Assembly (NCBI GenBank): GCA_003162555.1
Contig: PMNQ01000217.1
Coordinates: 2,602 to 13,909, forward strand
Direction: 5' to 3'
Length of the DNA stretch: 11,308 nt
DNA from: Gammaproteobacteria bacterium
Lineage (GTDB): Bacteria > Pseudomonadota > Gammaproteobacteria > Steroidobacterales > Steroidobacteraceae
The notes beneath the pieces are model-generated. The model was given only the letters and a program-made list of their open reading frames with translations. It was not told where the DNA came from and did not search any database. Below, in pieces: positions 1 through 7,367 of the stretch. The translations under genes and the position numbers were made by a program. Within the stretch, counting starts at the first letter, position 1; each line of letters opens with the position of its first letter.

Positions 1-96
1 TTCACCAACGAGGGCACGGGCACGCTGATCGTCGCCGACATCAAGGCGCTGAGCAGCGCCGAACAGGAATCCGGCGGCGGCCAGGCTGTAGACTAA
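1..96 (+). CDS. argB: Probable acetylglutamate kinase, C-terminal end only
   Basis: Only the last 31 codons lie in the window, read in frame 1 and ending at a TAA at 94-96. The peptide begins FTNEGTGTLIVAD and ends with a short polar tail (AEQESGGGQAVD). The FT-[ND]-EG-x-GT-[LM]-[IV] pattern resembles the extreme C-terminus of ArgB proteins, which often read ELFTDEGIGT followed by a few hydrophobic residues. ArgB phosphorylates N-acetylglutamate in the second step of arginine synthesis. The presence of argH 1.8 kb downstream on the same strand supports the call. The fragment is too short to be certain, since a fused ArgA/ArgB protein would end differently. Nothing can be said about its start or active site. 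Confidence 0.55.
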   Translation, partial: FTNEGTGTLIVADIKALSSAEQESGGGQAVD

Positions 97-142
97 GGGC
101 TGTACACACGCACCAGTGGCCTTCCGCCATGCAGCCACGCAC

Positions 143-1762
143 ATGACATCCGGCCGCAGCCCGCAGCCGCCCAGCGCCAGGCCTGAGGCCGAACGGCTGA
201 ACACGCGCGCGGCCGGCGTCGTCGGCCTCGCGGTGATGTGCAGCCGCGTGCTTGGCCTGCTGCGCGAGCAGATTTGCGCCGCGCTGTTCGGCGGCGGCGG
301 CGTCATGGACGCGTTCACGGCCGCATTCCGCATTCCAAACCTGCTGCGCGACCTGTTTGCCGAGGGCGCGCTCTCGACCGCGTTTGTCACGACCTTCAGC
401 AAGACCGCCGCGCGCAGCAACGATGCGGCGGCATGGCGACTGGCCAACAAAGTGGCGACGATGGCCGCGGTGGTGCTCGGCGCGCTTTGCGTGCTCGGCA
501 TCATCTATTCGCCGCAGCTGGTGGCCACGCTGGCACCGGGTTTCCCGCCGGCCAAGGCGGCGCTGACCGTGCAGCTGACGCGCATCATGTTCCCGTTCAT
601 CCTGCTGGTGTCGCTGGCCGCGCTGGTCATGGGCATGCTCAATGCCAAGAATATTTTCGGCATGCCGGCGATGGCTTCGAGTTTCTTCAATGTCGGCTCG
701 ATTGTCGGCGGCGTCGGCTTAGGGTTCTGGCTCGATCCGCACTTCGGTCCGCTCGCGCTGGTCGGCCTGGCCATCGGCACACTGATCGGCGGCGGGCTGC
801 AGCTCGGCGTGCAGCTGCCGCAGCTCCATCGGCTCGGTTTCCGCTATCGCCCGGATTTCAGCTGGCGCGATCCTGGTGTAGCAGCCGTTCTAGGACTGAT
901 GGGACCGTCGGTTATTGCCGCGAGTACCACGCAGGTCAACGTGCTGATCAATTCGATCTTCGCCTCGCGCCTTGGCGACGGCCCGATTTTCTGGCTGGCG
1001 ATCGCATTCCGTCTGATGCAGCTGCCGCTCGGACTATTCGGCGTGGCGCTCGGCACCGTCACGCTGCCGCTGCTGTCGCGCCTCGCGGTGAGCGGCGATA
1101 TGGGCGCTTTCCGGGGTGAGCTCTCGCGCGGCATGCGGCTCGGTTTCCTGCTGACGATCCCGTGCACGATCGGGCTGATGCTGCTGGCCGGGCCGATTGT
1201 CTCGGTGCTGTACGAGCACGGCCGCTTCGATGCCTTCCAGGCCGGCGAAGCGGCCGGCGCGCTGCGTTTCTATGCGATCGGACTGGCCGGCTATGCCGCC
1301 CTCAAGGTGCTGGTCAACGCCTTCTATGCGCTCGACCAGCGGCGCACGCCGATGTACACCAGCTTCGTCGCCGTGGCGCTGAACCTGCTGCTCAACTGGA
1401 TCTTCACCCGCCATCTGCACTGGGGCCATCGGGGCCTGGCCTTCTCGACCGGCTGCGTGGCCACCTGCAATTTCCTGCTGCTTTACTGGCTGATGCACCG
1501 GCACCTCAAGCGCCTCGAGACGCGCCGCATGTCGGTGCTGCTGGCGAAGGTGGCGCTCGCCAGCGCGATGCTGGCGCTGGTCTGTTGGGCCTCGCAGCAC
1601 TGGCTGCTCGCCGGCTGGGAGCAGCTGACCTTCGCGCCCCGGCTCGGCCTGTTGCTGCTGACGATCGGCACGGCGATGGTGGCTTTCGTCGGCAGCGGCG
1701 TCCTGCTCCGCATCGAGGAACTGCAGGAATTGATGGCGGCCGTGCGGCGGCGTGTTTTGTGA
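143..1762 (+). CDS. murJ: Lipid II flippase MurJ (MviN family)
   Basis: This is an integral inner-membrane protein of about 539 residues (E. coli MurJ has 511) that moves undecaprenyl-linked lipid II across the inner membrane for peptidoglycan synthesis. The sequence is strongly hydrophobic, with some 14 possible membrane helices, as expected for the MOP-superfamily fold. The N-terminal family signature is clear: SRVLGLLRE near residues 34-42, MDAF near 55-58, then RIPNLLRDLFAEGALSTAF. The charged cavity residues known from E. coli (R18, R24, D39) correspond here to R35, R41 and D56. A GTG at 116 would add nine residues, but the ATG at 143 is preferred. The first 18 or so residues are polar and proline-rich and precede the usual family start. 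It lies 46 bp after the probable argB and before argH, an unusual place, since murJ commonly neighbours rpsT/ribF. Confidence 0.96.
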   Translation: MTSGRSPQPPSARPEAERLNTRAAGVVGLAVMCSRVLGLLREQICAALFGGGGVMDAFTAAFRIPNLLRDLFAEGALSTAFVTTFSKTAARSNDAAAWRLANKVATMAAVVLGALCVLGIIYSPQLVATLAPGFPPAKAALTVQLTRIMFPFILLVSLAALVMGMLNAKNIFGMPAMASSFFNVGSIVGGVGLGFWLDPHFGPLALVGLAIGTLIGGGLQLGVQLPQLHRLGFRYRPDFSWRDPGVAAVLGLMGPSVIAASTTQVNVLINSIFASRLGDGPIFWLAIAFRLMQLPLGLFGVALGTVTLPLLSRLAVSGDMGAFRGELSRGMRLGFLLTIPCTIGLMLLAGPIVSVLYEHGRFDAFQAGEAAGALRFYAIGLAGYAALKVLVNAFYALDQRRTPMYTSFVAVALNLLLNWIFTRHLHWGHRGLAFSTGCVATCNFLLLYWLMHRHLKRLETRRMSVLLAKVALASAMLALVCWASQHWLLAGWEQLTFAPRLGLLLLTIGTAMVAFVGSGVLLRIEELQELMAAVRRRVL

Positions 1763-1861
1763 CAATAGAATCGATATGGGCGTTTTTGAATCATATATGA
1801 ATCAATATGGCGACCGAACCGGCGACTTGCGCCGTGTCCGCCCGGCAAGCGGGGCCGGACC
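1754..1861 (+). promoter_or_regulatory. AT-rich spacer with palindrome, possible operator/promoter for argH
   Basis: Between murJ and argH the base composition changes sharply, with an AT-rich island at about 1754-1810. It contains the 20-bp imperfect palindrome TTGAATCATATATGAATCAA at 1786-1805, in which 18 of 20 positions are self-complementary. A GAATC-(N)-ATATG motif occurs at 1768, 1788 and 1799, spaced 20 and 11 bp, so roughly in helical phase. This resembles a regulator-binding site upstream of argH. No clean -35/-10 pair could be assigned. The match to the enterobacterial ARG box (TGAAT-4 nt-ATTCA) is poor, so the regulator is unknown. Confidence 0.45.
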
Positions 1862-1903
1862 TTGCGGACTATCATGGGCCGTCCTCAACCAGCGCGGATC
1901 CGC

Positions 1904-3112
1904 ATGAGCAGACTGTGGGACAAGGGCGCGCCGCTCGATCAGCGGGTGCTGCAATTCACCGCCGGGGAAGACCACGCGCTCGACGAGCGCCTGGTGGATG
2001 CCGACGTGCGCGCCTCGATCGCCCACGCGCAGATGCTGTGCGCGCAGGGCCTGATCAGTGCGAACGACGCCACGGCGATCTGTGACGGTCTGGTCGCACT
2101 TGGCGCCGAGCACGCGCGCGGCGAATGGCGCATCGGGCTCGAGGACGAGGACGGCCAGACCGCGCTCGAAAAACGCCTCACCGCGCGCATCGGCGCCGCC
2201 GGTGGCCGCGTGCACCTTGGCCGCTCGCGCAACGACCAGGTGCTGACGGCGCTGCGTCTGTACATGCGCGAGGCCCTGGACGAACTGGCGGCCGGGGCTG
2301 AAGCGGCGGCGGCCGCGCTCGATCGCCTCAAGGCTCGCCAGGGCACGATCGCGCTGCCCGGCTACACGCACATGCAGCAGGCCATGCCGAGCTCGGTGGC
2401 GCTGTGGGCGGACGGATTCGGCGCGGAACTGCGCGATGACGCAGAGGGCCTGCGCGCTGCGCGCCGCCGCCCCGGACGGAATCCCCTCGGCTCGGCCGCG
2501 GGCTTCGGTACGCCGGGCCTGCCGCTCGATCGGGCCGCGACCACCCGTGCGCTCGGGTTCGATTCCACGCAGGAGCCGGTCACCGCGGTACAACTCTCGC
2601 GCGGCAAGGCCGAGGCGCAGCTGCTGTTCGAGGTCACGCTGCTGATGCAGGACCTGGGTCGGCTCGCCTCCGATCTGCTGCTGTTCTGCACGCAGGAATT
2701 CGCGTTCGTCGACCTGCCCGAGGCCTTCACGACCGGCTCATCCATCATGCCGCAGAAGCGCAATCCCGACGTGTTCGAGCTGCTGCGCGGCCGCGGCGCC
2801 ACCGCGCTCGCCTGCCTGACCGAAGCGCTGGCGCTGTGCGCAAAGCTGCCGTCGGGCTACCAGCGCGATCTGCAACTGCTGAAGGCGCCGCTGTTCCGCG
2901 GCATCGACCTCGCGCAGCAGAGCCTCGGCATCGTAGCGCCAGCGATCGACGCGCTGCAGTTCAACCCAGCCAACATCCGCATCGATCCGGCGGTGCACGC
3001 GGCCGGCGAAGCCTTTGCGCTGGTGGTCAGCGAAGGCCTGCCATTCCGCGACGCCTACCGGCGCATCGCGGCGCGATTCGCGCGCAGCGCCAGGAAAGGC
3101 CCGACGCCATGA
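1904..3112 (+). CDS. argH: Argininosuccinate lyase
   Basis: It splits argininosuccinate into arginine and fumarate, the last step of arginine biosynthesis, in the cytosol as a tetramer of the fumarase/aspartase superfamily. The three superfamily signatures are present: GRSRNDQV near residues 107-114, GYTHMQQAMP near 153-162 (T155 and H156 in the active site), and the mobile loop SSIMPQKRNPD starting at 279, where S280 should be the catalytic serine. The ATG at 1904 gives 402 residues starting MSRLWDKGAPLDQ, matching the short xanthomonad-like form that lacks the N-terminal GGRF segment. Upstream TTG (1862) and ATG (1874) codons would add an unrelated extension. At 402 residues it is shorter than the roughly 457 of E. 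coli, mostly at the two ends. The stop overlaps an ATG, and the next gene starts 10 bp later. Confidence 0.95.
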   Translation: MSRLWDKGAPLDQRVLQFTAGEDHALDERLVDADVRASIAHAQMLCAQGLISANDATAICDGLVALGAEHARGEWRIGLEDEDGQTALEKRLTARIGAAGGRVHLGRSRNDQVLTALRLYMREALDELAAGAEAAAAALDRLKARQGTIALPGYTHMQQAMPSSVALWADGFGAELRDDAEGLRAARRRPGRNPLGSAAGFGTPGLPLDRAATTRALGFDSTQEPVTAVQLSRGKAEAQLLFEVTLLMQDLGRLASDLLLFCTQEFAFVDLPEAFTTGSSIMPQKRNPDVFELLRGRGATALACLTEALALCAKLPSGYQRDLQLLKAPLFRGIDLAQQSLGIVAPAIDALQFNPANIRIDPAVHAAGEAFALVVSEGLPFRDAYRRIAARFARSARKGPTP

Positions 3113-3122
3113 GCGAAACGCC

Positions 3123-3572
3123 ATGAACAGCAGCGCCGACAACGCCACCGCACGCGCACCGTCCGCGGGCCTGGTGAGCTACACGCACCTGATCTACGGA
3201 TTGCACGCCTGCGCGGTACTCACCGGCATCCTCACCAGCTCCAGCATCGCCGGACGGTTCCTGTTCGGGCTGCCGTCGATCATTGCCGTGATCCTCAACT
3301 ACGCGCGCCGCGATGAAGCGCGCGGCACCTGGCTGGAGTCGCACTTCGAATGGCAGATCCACACCTTCTGGTATGCGCTGCTGTGGATCGCGGTGACGCT
3401 GCTGGTCAGCGCGCCGCTCCTGCTGGTGGTAGTCGGCATCTTCTTCGCCATCGCCGGATTTGCGCTGGTTGGCCTGTGGGTGGCCTACCGTGTCGTGCGC
3501 GGCTGGATGGCGCTGTACGCAAAGGCCCCGATGCCGCGCCATCCGGCCGTGACACCGGCGACAGGCGGTTGA
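3123..3572 (+). CDS. Small membrane protein, DUF4870-like
   Basis: This protein of 149 residues has no known biochemical role. The N-terminal 20 residues are polar. A motif-rich region follows, with YTHLIYGLHA near residue 20, GLPSIIAVILNYARR near 50-64 and GTWLESHFEWQIHTFWYALLW near 68-88, then two long hydrophobic stretches to about residue 135 (three to four membrane helices in all). The aromatic- and charge-bearing loop RGTWLESHFxWQIxTFW is typical of small proteobacterial inner-membrane proteins grouped as DUF4870. The start at 3123 gives a normal N-terminus; an upstream in-frame ATG lies inside argH and is not credible. It begins 10 bp after the argH stop and ends 10 bp before the lptM-like gene, so the three are probably co-transcribed. 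Nothing links it directly to arginine synthesis. Confidence 0.8.
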   Translation: MNSSADNATARAPSAGLVSYTHLIYGLHACAVLTGILTSSSIAGRFLFGLPSIIAVILNYARRDEARGTWLESHFEWQIHTFWYALLWIAVTLLVSAPLLLVVVGIFFAIAGFALVGLWVAYRVVRGWMALYAKAPMPRHPAVTPATGG

Positions 3573-3582
3573 GGGCAGGCAC

Positions 3583-3849
3583 ATGAAAGCGCGTATGAAC
3601 AAACGGCGAATGGATCTGCGACTGGCCGCCCTCGCGGCGTGGAGCCTTGGCGCGCTGTGCGGTTGCGGGCAGAAAGGCGCCCTGTTCCTGCCCGATCACA
3701 CGCCGCAGCCGGTGATTTCCGCGCCTGCAGCGGCGCCTGCAGCAGCGCCAGCGGCCGCGCCCGATGCAGCGCCCGACGCAGCGACGACGCCGGACGCAAC
3801 CACGACGCGCAAGGCGCCGCGCGACCCGGATCCAACTACGGCACGCTGA
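3583..3849 (+). CDS. lptM: Small lipoprotein, LptM (YifL)-like
   Basis: A predicted lipoprotein of 88 residues. The N-terminus is basic (MKARMNKRR), followed by a hydrophobic stretch and the lipobox LCGC, with C28 as the lipidated cysteine. The residues after it, GQKGALFLPD, match the LptM signature (CG-x-KG-x-L-x-x-P). In E. coli LptM is an outer-membrane lipoprotein that helps mature the LptD/LptE lipopolysaccharide translocon. The rest (about residues 42-88) is low-complexity Ala/Pro/Asp/Thr with AAP and PDA repeats, probably a disordered tail. A GAGG at 3571-3574 sits 8 bp before the ATG at 3583, which favours this start over the internal ATGs at 3595 and 3610. LptM genes are often beside lysA; here none is present. 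Its last 14 bases overlap the end of the convergent minus-strand gene. Confidence 0.8.
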   Translation: MKARMNKRRMDLRLAALAAWSLGALCGCGQKGALFLPDHTPQPVISAPAAAPAAAPAAAPDAAPDAATTPDATTTRKAPRDPDPTTAR

Positions 3850-4396
3850 CGACCCACGTACCCGGACGGCGCAGCAGCAGCTGCGGTCCCTGTGCGCCGC
3901 GCAGTGCCAGCAGCGCCGGAAATTCACTGCGCGGAAAAATCGCGGGCAGGTCATGACCGCCACTGCACGGCGCAGCGACAATCGCGCGCACATTGCGGCG
4001 CCAGGCATCGACCATGCGCTGCAGGTCGGCACTGGTGACACCGGACTGCGAGGCGTGCAGCAGCAGCGCGCCTCCGCAGCTCCCCGCCAGTGCGTGAATA
4101 CCGGCGCGCACTGACGCCGCAGCGCCTTCTTCCCAGTTGCGATCGACCACCAGCGTCACCGGCATGCGGCCCAGCGCGGGCGCCAGCTTGTTGGCCTGCG
4201 CGCCCAGCACCACGGTGACGGCGTGTCCCGCGACAGCGGTCGCACGGCTCAGCATCAGCGACAGCAGCGGCACGCCATTCACCAGCGCGCTTTGCCACGG
4301 CGCCACAGCGGCCGCGCCGGGCGCGCCCGGATCCGCATCCGCAACCCCGCCGGCATCCGCCGCCAGCACAATGATCTGCAGTTCCGCGCCGTTCAT
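3836..4396 (-). CDS. MobA/MocA-like nucleotidyltransferase homologue with degenerate active site
   Basis: The 186-residue product resembles the MobA-like NTP-transferase family, whose MocA/MobA members attach a nucleotide to molybdopterin. Preserved features are the opening beta strand IIVLAAD, the VTVVLGAQANKLAPAL strand-helix unit, NWEEGAAASVRAG near residues 87-99 (compare the family N-x-W-x-x-G-x-x-x-S-x-R-x-G), and a C-terminal LPAIFPRSEFPALLALRG at about 150-167. The key catalytic parts are altered. The LAAG-x-S-x-RMG-x-x-K loop is replaced by an Ala/Gly/Pro-rich segment (residues 12-36) without the Arg and Lys. The metal-binding D-Q-P of the CDQPxVT element reads ASQSGVT at 115-121. 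The frame is intact, so this is a divergent or non-catalytic paralogue, not an obvious pseudogene. The ATG at 4396 is preferred over a TTG at 4438. It is divergent from polA, and no molybdenum genes are seen nearby. Confidence 0.72.
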   Translation of the reverse strand: MNGAELQIIVLAADAGGVADADPGAPGAAAVAPWQSALVNGVPLLSLMLSRATAVAGHAVTVVLGAQANKLAPALGRMPVTLVVDRNWEEGAAASVRAGIHALAGSCGGALLLHASQSGVTSADLQRMVDAWRRNVRAIVAAPCSGGHDLPAIFPRSEFPALLALRGAQGPQLLLRRPGTWVVSVP

Positions 4397-4437
4397 ATCC
4401 GCACCCGCACCGCCTGCCGCGTCGCTGTCGGCGCTCA

Positions 4438-4445
4438 ACTATACT
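4438..4445. promoter_or_regulatory. Shared symmetric -10 element between polA and the minus-strand MobA-like gene
   Basis: The octamer ACTATACT holds a -10 on each strand: TATACT at 4440-4445 for polA, and TATAGT (complement of 4438-4443) for the leftward gene. Each matches five of six positions of TATAAT. The rightward start would fall near 4452, about 4 bases before the polA ATG. The leftward start would fall near 4431, about 35 bases before the ATG at 4396. No convincing -35 box is seen on either strand, so the call is tentative. Confidence 0.45.
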
Positions 4446-4455
4446 GCCGCGGCCA

Positions 4456-7242
4456 ATGTCCCCGAAACCAGACCTGATACTCGTCGACGGCTCCTCGTAC
4501 CTGTACCGGGCCTTTCACGCCTTGCCGCCGCTGTCCAACTCACGCGGCGAGCCGACCGGCGCCGTGCACGGCGTGCTCAACATGCTGAAGAAGCTGCTGC
4601 GCGATTATCCGGGCACGCGGCTCGCGGTGGTGTTCGACGCGCCGGGCAAGACTTTTCGCGATGATCTGTTTGCGCAGTACAAGGCGCACCGGCCGCCGAT
4701 GCCCGATGACCTGCGCGCGCAGATCGAGCCACTCCTCGCCGCGGTGACCGGGATGGGCCTGCCGCTGCTGCGCATCGTCGGCGTCGAAGCCGACGACGTC
4801 ATCGGCACGCTCGCCACGCGCGCCGCCGCTGCTGGCGAACAGGTGCTGATCTCCACCGGCGACAAGGACATGGCGCAGCTCGTCAATGAGCGCATCACGC
4901 TGATCAACACGATGAGCGACACGCTGCTGGATCGCGCCGGCGTCAAGGCGAAGTTCGACGTGTATCCGGAGCAGATCATCGACTACCTCGCGCTTGTCGG
5001 CGACAGCTCCGACAACATCCCGGGCGTCGACAAGGTCGGCCCGAAGACCGCGGCCAAGTGGCTCAACGCCTACGGCACGCTTGAGCAGCTGCAGGCGCAT
5101 GCCGCCGAGATCACCGGCAAGGTCGGCGACAACCTGCGCGCCGGCACTGACACGCTGGCGCTGTCGCATGAGCTCGCCACCATCCGCTGCGATGTGGAGC
5201 TGACTGTAGATGAAGCGGCGCTTGTCTCGCGTCCGCCGGATACCGCCGCGCTCCGCGAGCTGTACACACGATTGGAAATGCGCTCGTTCCTGCGCGCACT
5301 CGACGGCGGCGATGGCGCCGCGACCGGTGCAGCGGGCGCGCCGGACGCCAGCAGCAGCGGCGGCGCTACCGCAGCAAACGCTGCCGGCAGCGCTGCAGCC
5401 ACTGCCGCACCGATGATTGGCGCAGATCTGCTCGAGCGTCAGTACACGCTGATCGATGACTGGACCCAGTTCCTTGGCTGGCGTGAGCGGCTGGCGCGCG
5501 CGCCGTTGTTCTCGTTCGACACCGAGACTACCGGTCTCGACTACATGCGCGCGCAAATCGTCGGCGTGTCGTTCTGCGTCGAGCCCGGCAAAGGCGCGTA
5601 CGTGCCGCTCGCGCACAACTACGCCGGCGCGCCCGAGCAGCTCGATCGCGCACGCGTGCTCGAATCGCTCCGTGCGCTGCTCGAGGATCCCGCGCACGCC
5701 AAGGTCGGCGCGCACATGAAGTTCGACATGCACGTGCTCGAGAATCACGGCATTCATCTGCGCGGCCAGCGCTACGACACCATGCTGGAATCCTACGTGC
5801 TCAATAGCACCGCGACGCGCCACGACATGGATTCGATGTCCGAGTTTTACCTCGGCATCCGCACCATTCATTTCGAGGACGTGGCCGGCAAGGGTGCGAA
5901 GCAGATCAGCTTCGATCAGGTGAGCGTCGAGACCGCGGCGAATTATTCCGCCGAGGATGCCGACATCACGCTGCGCCTGCATCAGAAACTGTGGCCGCAG
6001 CTCGAGGCGATACCGGCGCTGGCGCAGCTGTACACCGAAATCGAGCAGCCGCTGGTGCCGGTGCTGCAGCGCATGGAGCGCGGCGGCGTGCTGATCGATC
6101 GTGCGATGCTGAGACAGCAGAGCATCGAGCTGGCCGCGCGCCTGGTCGAGCTTGGCGCCGAAGCGCAGCGCGAGGCCGGGCAGGAGTTCAACGTCGAGTC
6201 GCCGAAGCAGCTGCAACAGATCCTGTTCGAGAAACTGAAACTGCCCGTGGTGCGCAAGACGCCGACCGGACAGCCGTCCACTGCCGACGATGTACTCGAA
6301 GAGCTGGCGGCCGAGCACGCCTTGCCCAAGCTGATCCGCGATTACCGCGAGCTGGCGAAACTCCGTTCAACGTACACGGAGAAACTGCCTGAACAGATCG
6401 ATCCGCATACAGGCCGCGTGCACACCTCGTATCACCAGGCGGTCGCGGCCACGGGCCGGCTCTCATCCACCGATCCGAACCTGCAGAACATTCCGATCCG
6501 CACACCCGAGGGGCGCCGCATCCGCCAGGCTTTCATCGCGCCTCCCGGCCAGTTGCTGCTGGCGGCCGACTATTCGCAGATCGAGCTGCGCATCATGGCG
6601 CACCTGTCGGGCGATGAAGGCCTGCTGCGCGCCTTCGCCGCCGACCAGGACATCCATCGCGCCACGGCCGCGGAAGTGTTTGGCATCGCGCCCGGAGCGG
6701 TAAGCGCCGACCAGCGGCGCTCGGCCAAGGCGATCAACTTCGGACTGATCTACGGCATGTCGGCCTTCGGCCTCGCCAAGCAGCTCGGCATCGAGCGCGG
6801 CGCGGCCGCGCAGTACGTCGAGCTGTATTTCGCGCGCTACCCGGGTGTGCGCCGCTACATGGACGACACGCGCGCGCGCGCGAAGCGCGATGGCTACGTC
6901 GAGACCGTCTGCGGCCGGCGCCTGTACCTGCCGGAGATCAACTCGCGCAATCGCCCGCTGCAGCAATACGCCGAACGCAGCGCGATCAACGCGCCGATGC
7001 AGGGCACGGCCGCGGACATCATCAAGCGCGCCATGCTGGGTGTCGACGCCTGGTGCCAGCAGCCGGAAGTGCCGGCGCGGCTGCTGATGCAGGTGCACGA
7101 CGAGCTGGTGCTGGAAGTGCGCGCCGACTTTCTCGACGCGGCCACTGCGCGCGTGCGCGAGTTGATGGTCGGCGCCGCGCAGCTGCGCGTGCCGTTGAAG
7201 GTTGATGTCGGTCACGGCGCGAACTGGGACGAGGCGCACTAG
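4456..7242 (+). CDS. polA: DNA polymerase I, with 5' nuclease, proofreading and polymerase domains
   Basis: It removes RNA primers and fills gaps in lagging-strand replication and excision repair. At 928 residues it has the same length and catalytic numbering as E. coli Pol I. Domain 1 (about 1-285) is the 5' nuclease: VDGSSYLYRAFHAL, VFDAPGKTFRDD, GVEADDVIG, STGDKDMAQLV and GDSSDNIPGVDKVG supply the metal-binding acids. Residues 285-322 form an Ala/Gly/Ser linker. Domain 2 (about 330-515) is the 3'-5' exonuclease, with D355 and E357 in FDTETTGLD, so proofreading looks intact. The polymerase domain has motif A with D705 (DYSQIELR), motif B with K758, F762 and Y766 (KAINFGLIYG) and motif C with D882 (QVHDELVLE). 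The start MSPKPDLILVDGSSYLYRAF fits the family. No Shine-Dalgarno precedes it, and the putative -10 lies only 10 bp upstream, so translation may be leaderless. Confidence 0.99.
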   Translation: MSPKPDLILVDGSSYLYRAFHALPPLSNSRGEPTGAVHGVLNMLKKLLRDYPGTRLAVVFDAPGKTFRDDLFAQYKAHRPPMPDDLRAQIEPLLAAVTGMGLPLLRIVGVEADDVIGTLATRAAAAGEQVLISTGDKDMAQLVNERITLINTMSDTLLDRAGVKAKFDVYPEQIIDYLALVGDSSDNIPGVDKVGPKTAAKWLNAYGTLEQLQAHAAEITGKVGDNLRAGTDTLALSHELATIRCDVELTVDEAALVSRPPDTAALRELYTRLEMRSFLRALDGGDGAATGAAGAPDASSSGGATAANAAGSAAATAAPMIGADLLERQYTLIDDWTQFLGWRERLARAPLFSFDTETTGLDYMRAQIVGVSFCVEPGKGAYVPLAHNYAGAPEQLDRARVLESLRALLEDPAHAKVGAHMKFDMHVLENHGIHLRGQRYDTMLESYVLNSTATRHDMDSMSEFYLGIRTIHFEDVAGKGAKQISFDQVSVETAANYSAEDADITLRLHQKLWPQLEAIPALAQLYTEIEQPLVPVLQRMERGGVLIDRAMLRQQSIELAARLVELGAEAQREAGQEFNVESPKQLQQILFEKLKLPVVRKTPTGQPSTADDVLEELAAEHALPKLIRDYRELAKLRSTYTEKLPEQIDPHTGRVHTSYHQAVAATGRLSSTDPNLQNIPIRTPEGRRIRQAFIAPPGQLLLAADYSQIELRIMAHLSGDEGLLRAFAADQDIHRATAAEVFGIAPGAVSADQRRSAKAINFGLIYGMSAFGLAKQLGIERGAAAQYVELYFARYPGVRRYMDDTRARAKRDGYVETVCGRRLYLPEINSRNRPLQQYAERSAINAPMQGTAADIIKRAMLGVDAWCQQPEVPARLLMQVHDELVLEVRADFLDAATARVRELMVGAAQLRVPLKVDVGHGANWDEAH

Positions 7243-7256
7243 GGCCTCGCGCTTTT
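7230..7256 (+). terminator. Small intrinsic terminator overlapping the polA stop
   Basis: CGAGGC at 7230-7235 pairs with GCCTCG at 7244-7249 around an 8-base loop containing the polA stop. A short TTTT at 7253-7256 follows. The stem is only 6 bp and the T run is short, so it is probably a weak terminator separating polA from the downstream membrane-protein gene. Confidence 0.45.
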
Positions 7257-7367
7257 ATGTAGCGAAACCGTCGCCGCCCGCCGACAGTCGATGGCGCGGT
7301 GCCGCAGCCCGTAAACTGGATCCCAGTCTGGAGCGGACCAACGCCCTGCCAATTCGAGCGAATCCCG

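Noticed and set aside
1034..1765. Minus-strand open frame of 243 codons across the end of murJ
   Set aside because: Gln/Arg/His-rich mirror of murJ codons with no recognisable fold; murJ is certain here.
1786..1805. Palindrome as a classical ArgR ARG box
   Set aside because: Aligned to TGAAT-4 nt-ATTCA, only one half matches in any register; the symmetry centre is displaced by two bases, so the regulator was left open.
1862..1903. Upstream TTG/ATG starts for argH
   Set aside because: They add residues with no family similarity before MSRLWDKGAPLDQ, which is where related ArgH proteins begin.
1807..2085. Possible leader peptide or small gene before argH
   Set aside because: It overlaps argH in another frame for most of its length, becomes Arg/Ala-rich as expected of a shadow, and has no ribosome-binding site.
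3721..3840. GCA/GCG/CCG-rich repeats as a CRISPR or tandem-repeat locus
   Set aside because: They are the codons of the Ala/Pro/Asp tail of the LptM-like protein, with no fixed repeat and spacer units.
4397..4438. TTG start at 4438 for the MobA-like gene
   Set aside because: It lies inside the putative -10 region and adds a Gly/Ala-rich stretch before the usual MNGAELQIIVLAAD-type start.
4540..6318. 592-codon open frame on the minus strand inside polA
   Set aside because: It is a GC-rich shadow of polA: composition is Arg/His/Gln/Leu-rich with no domain pattern, while polA on the + strand has every family motif.
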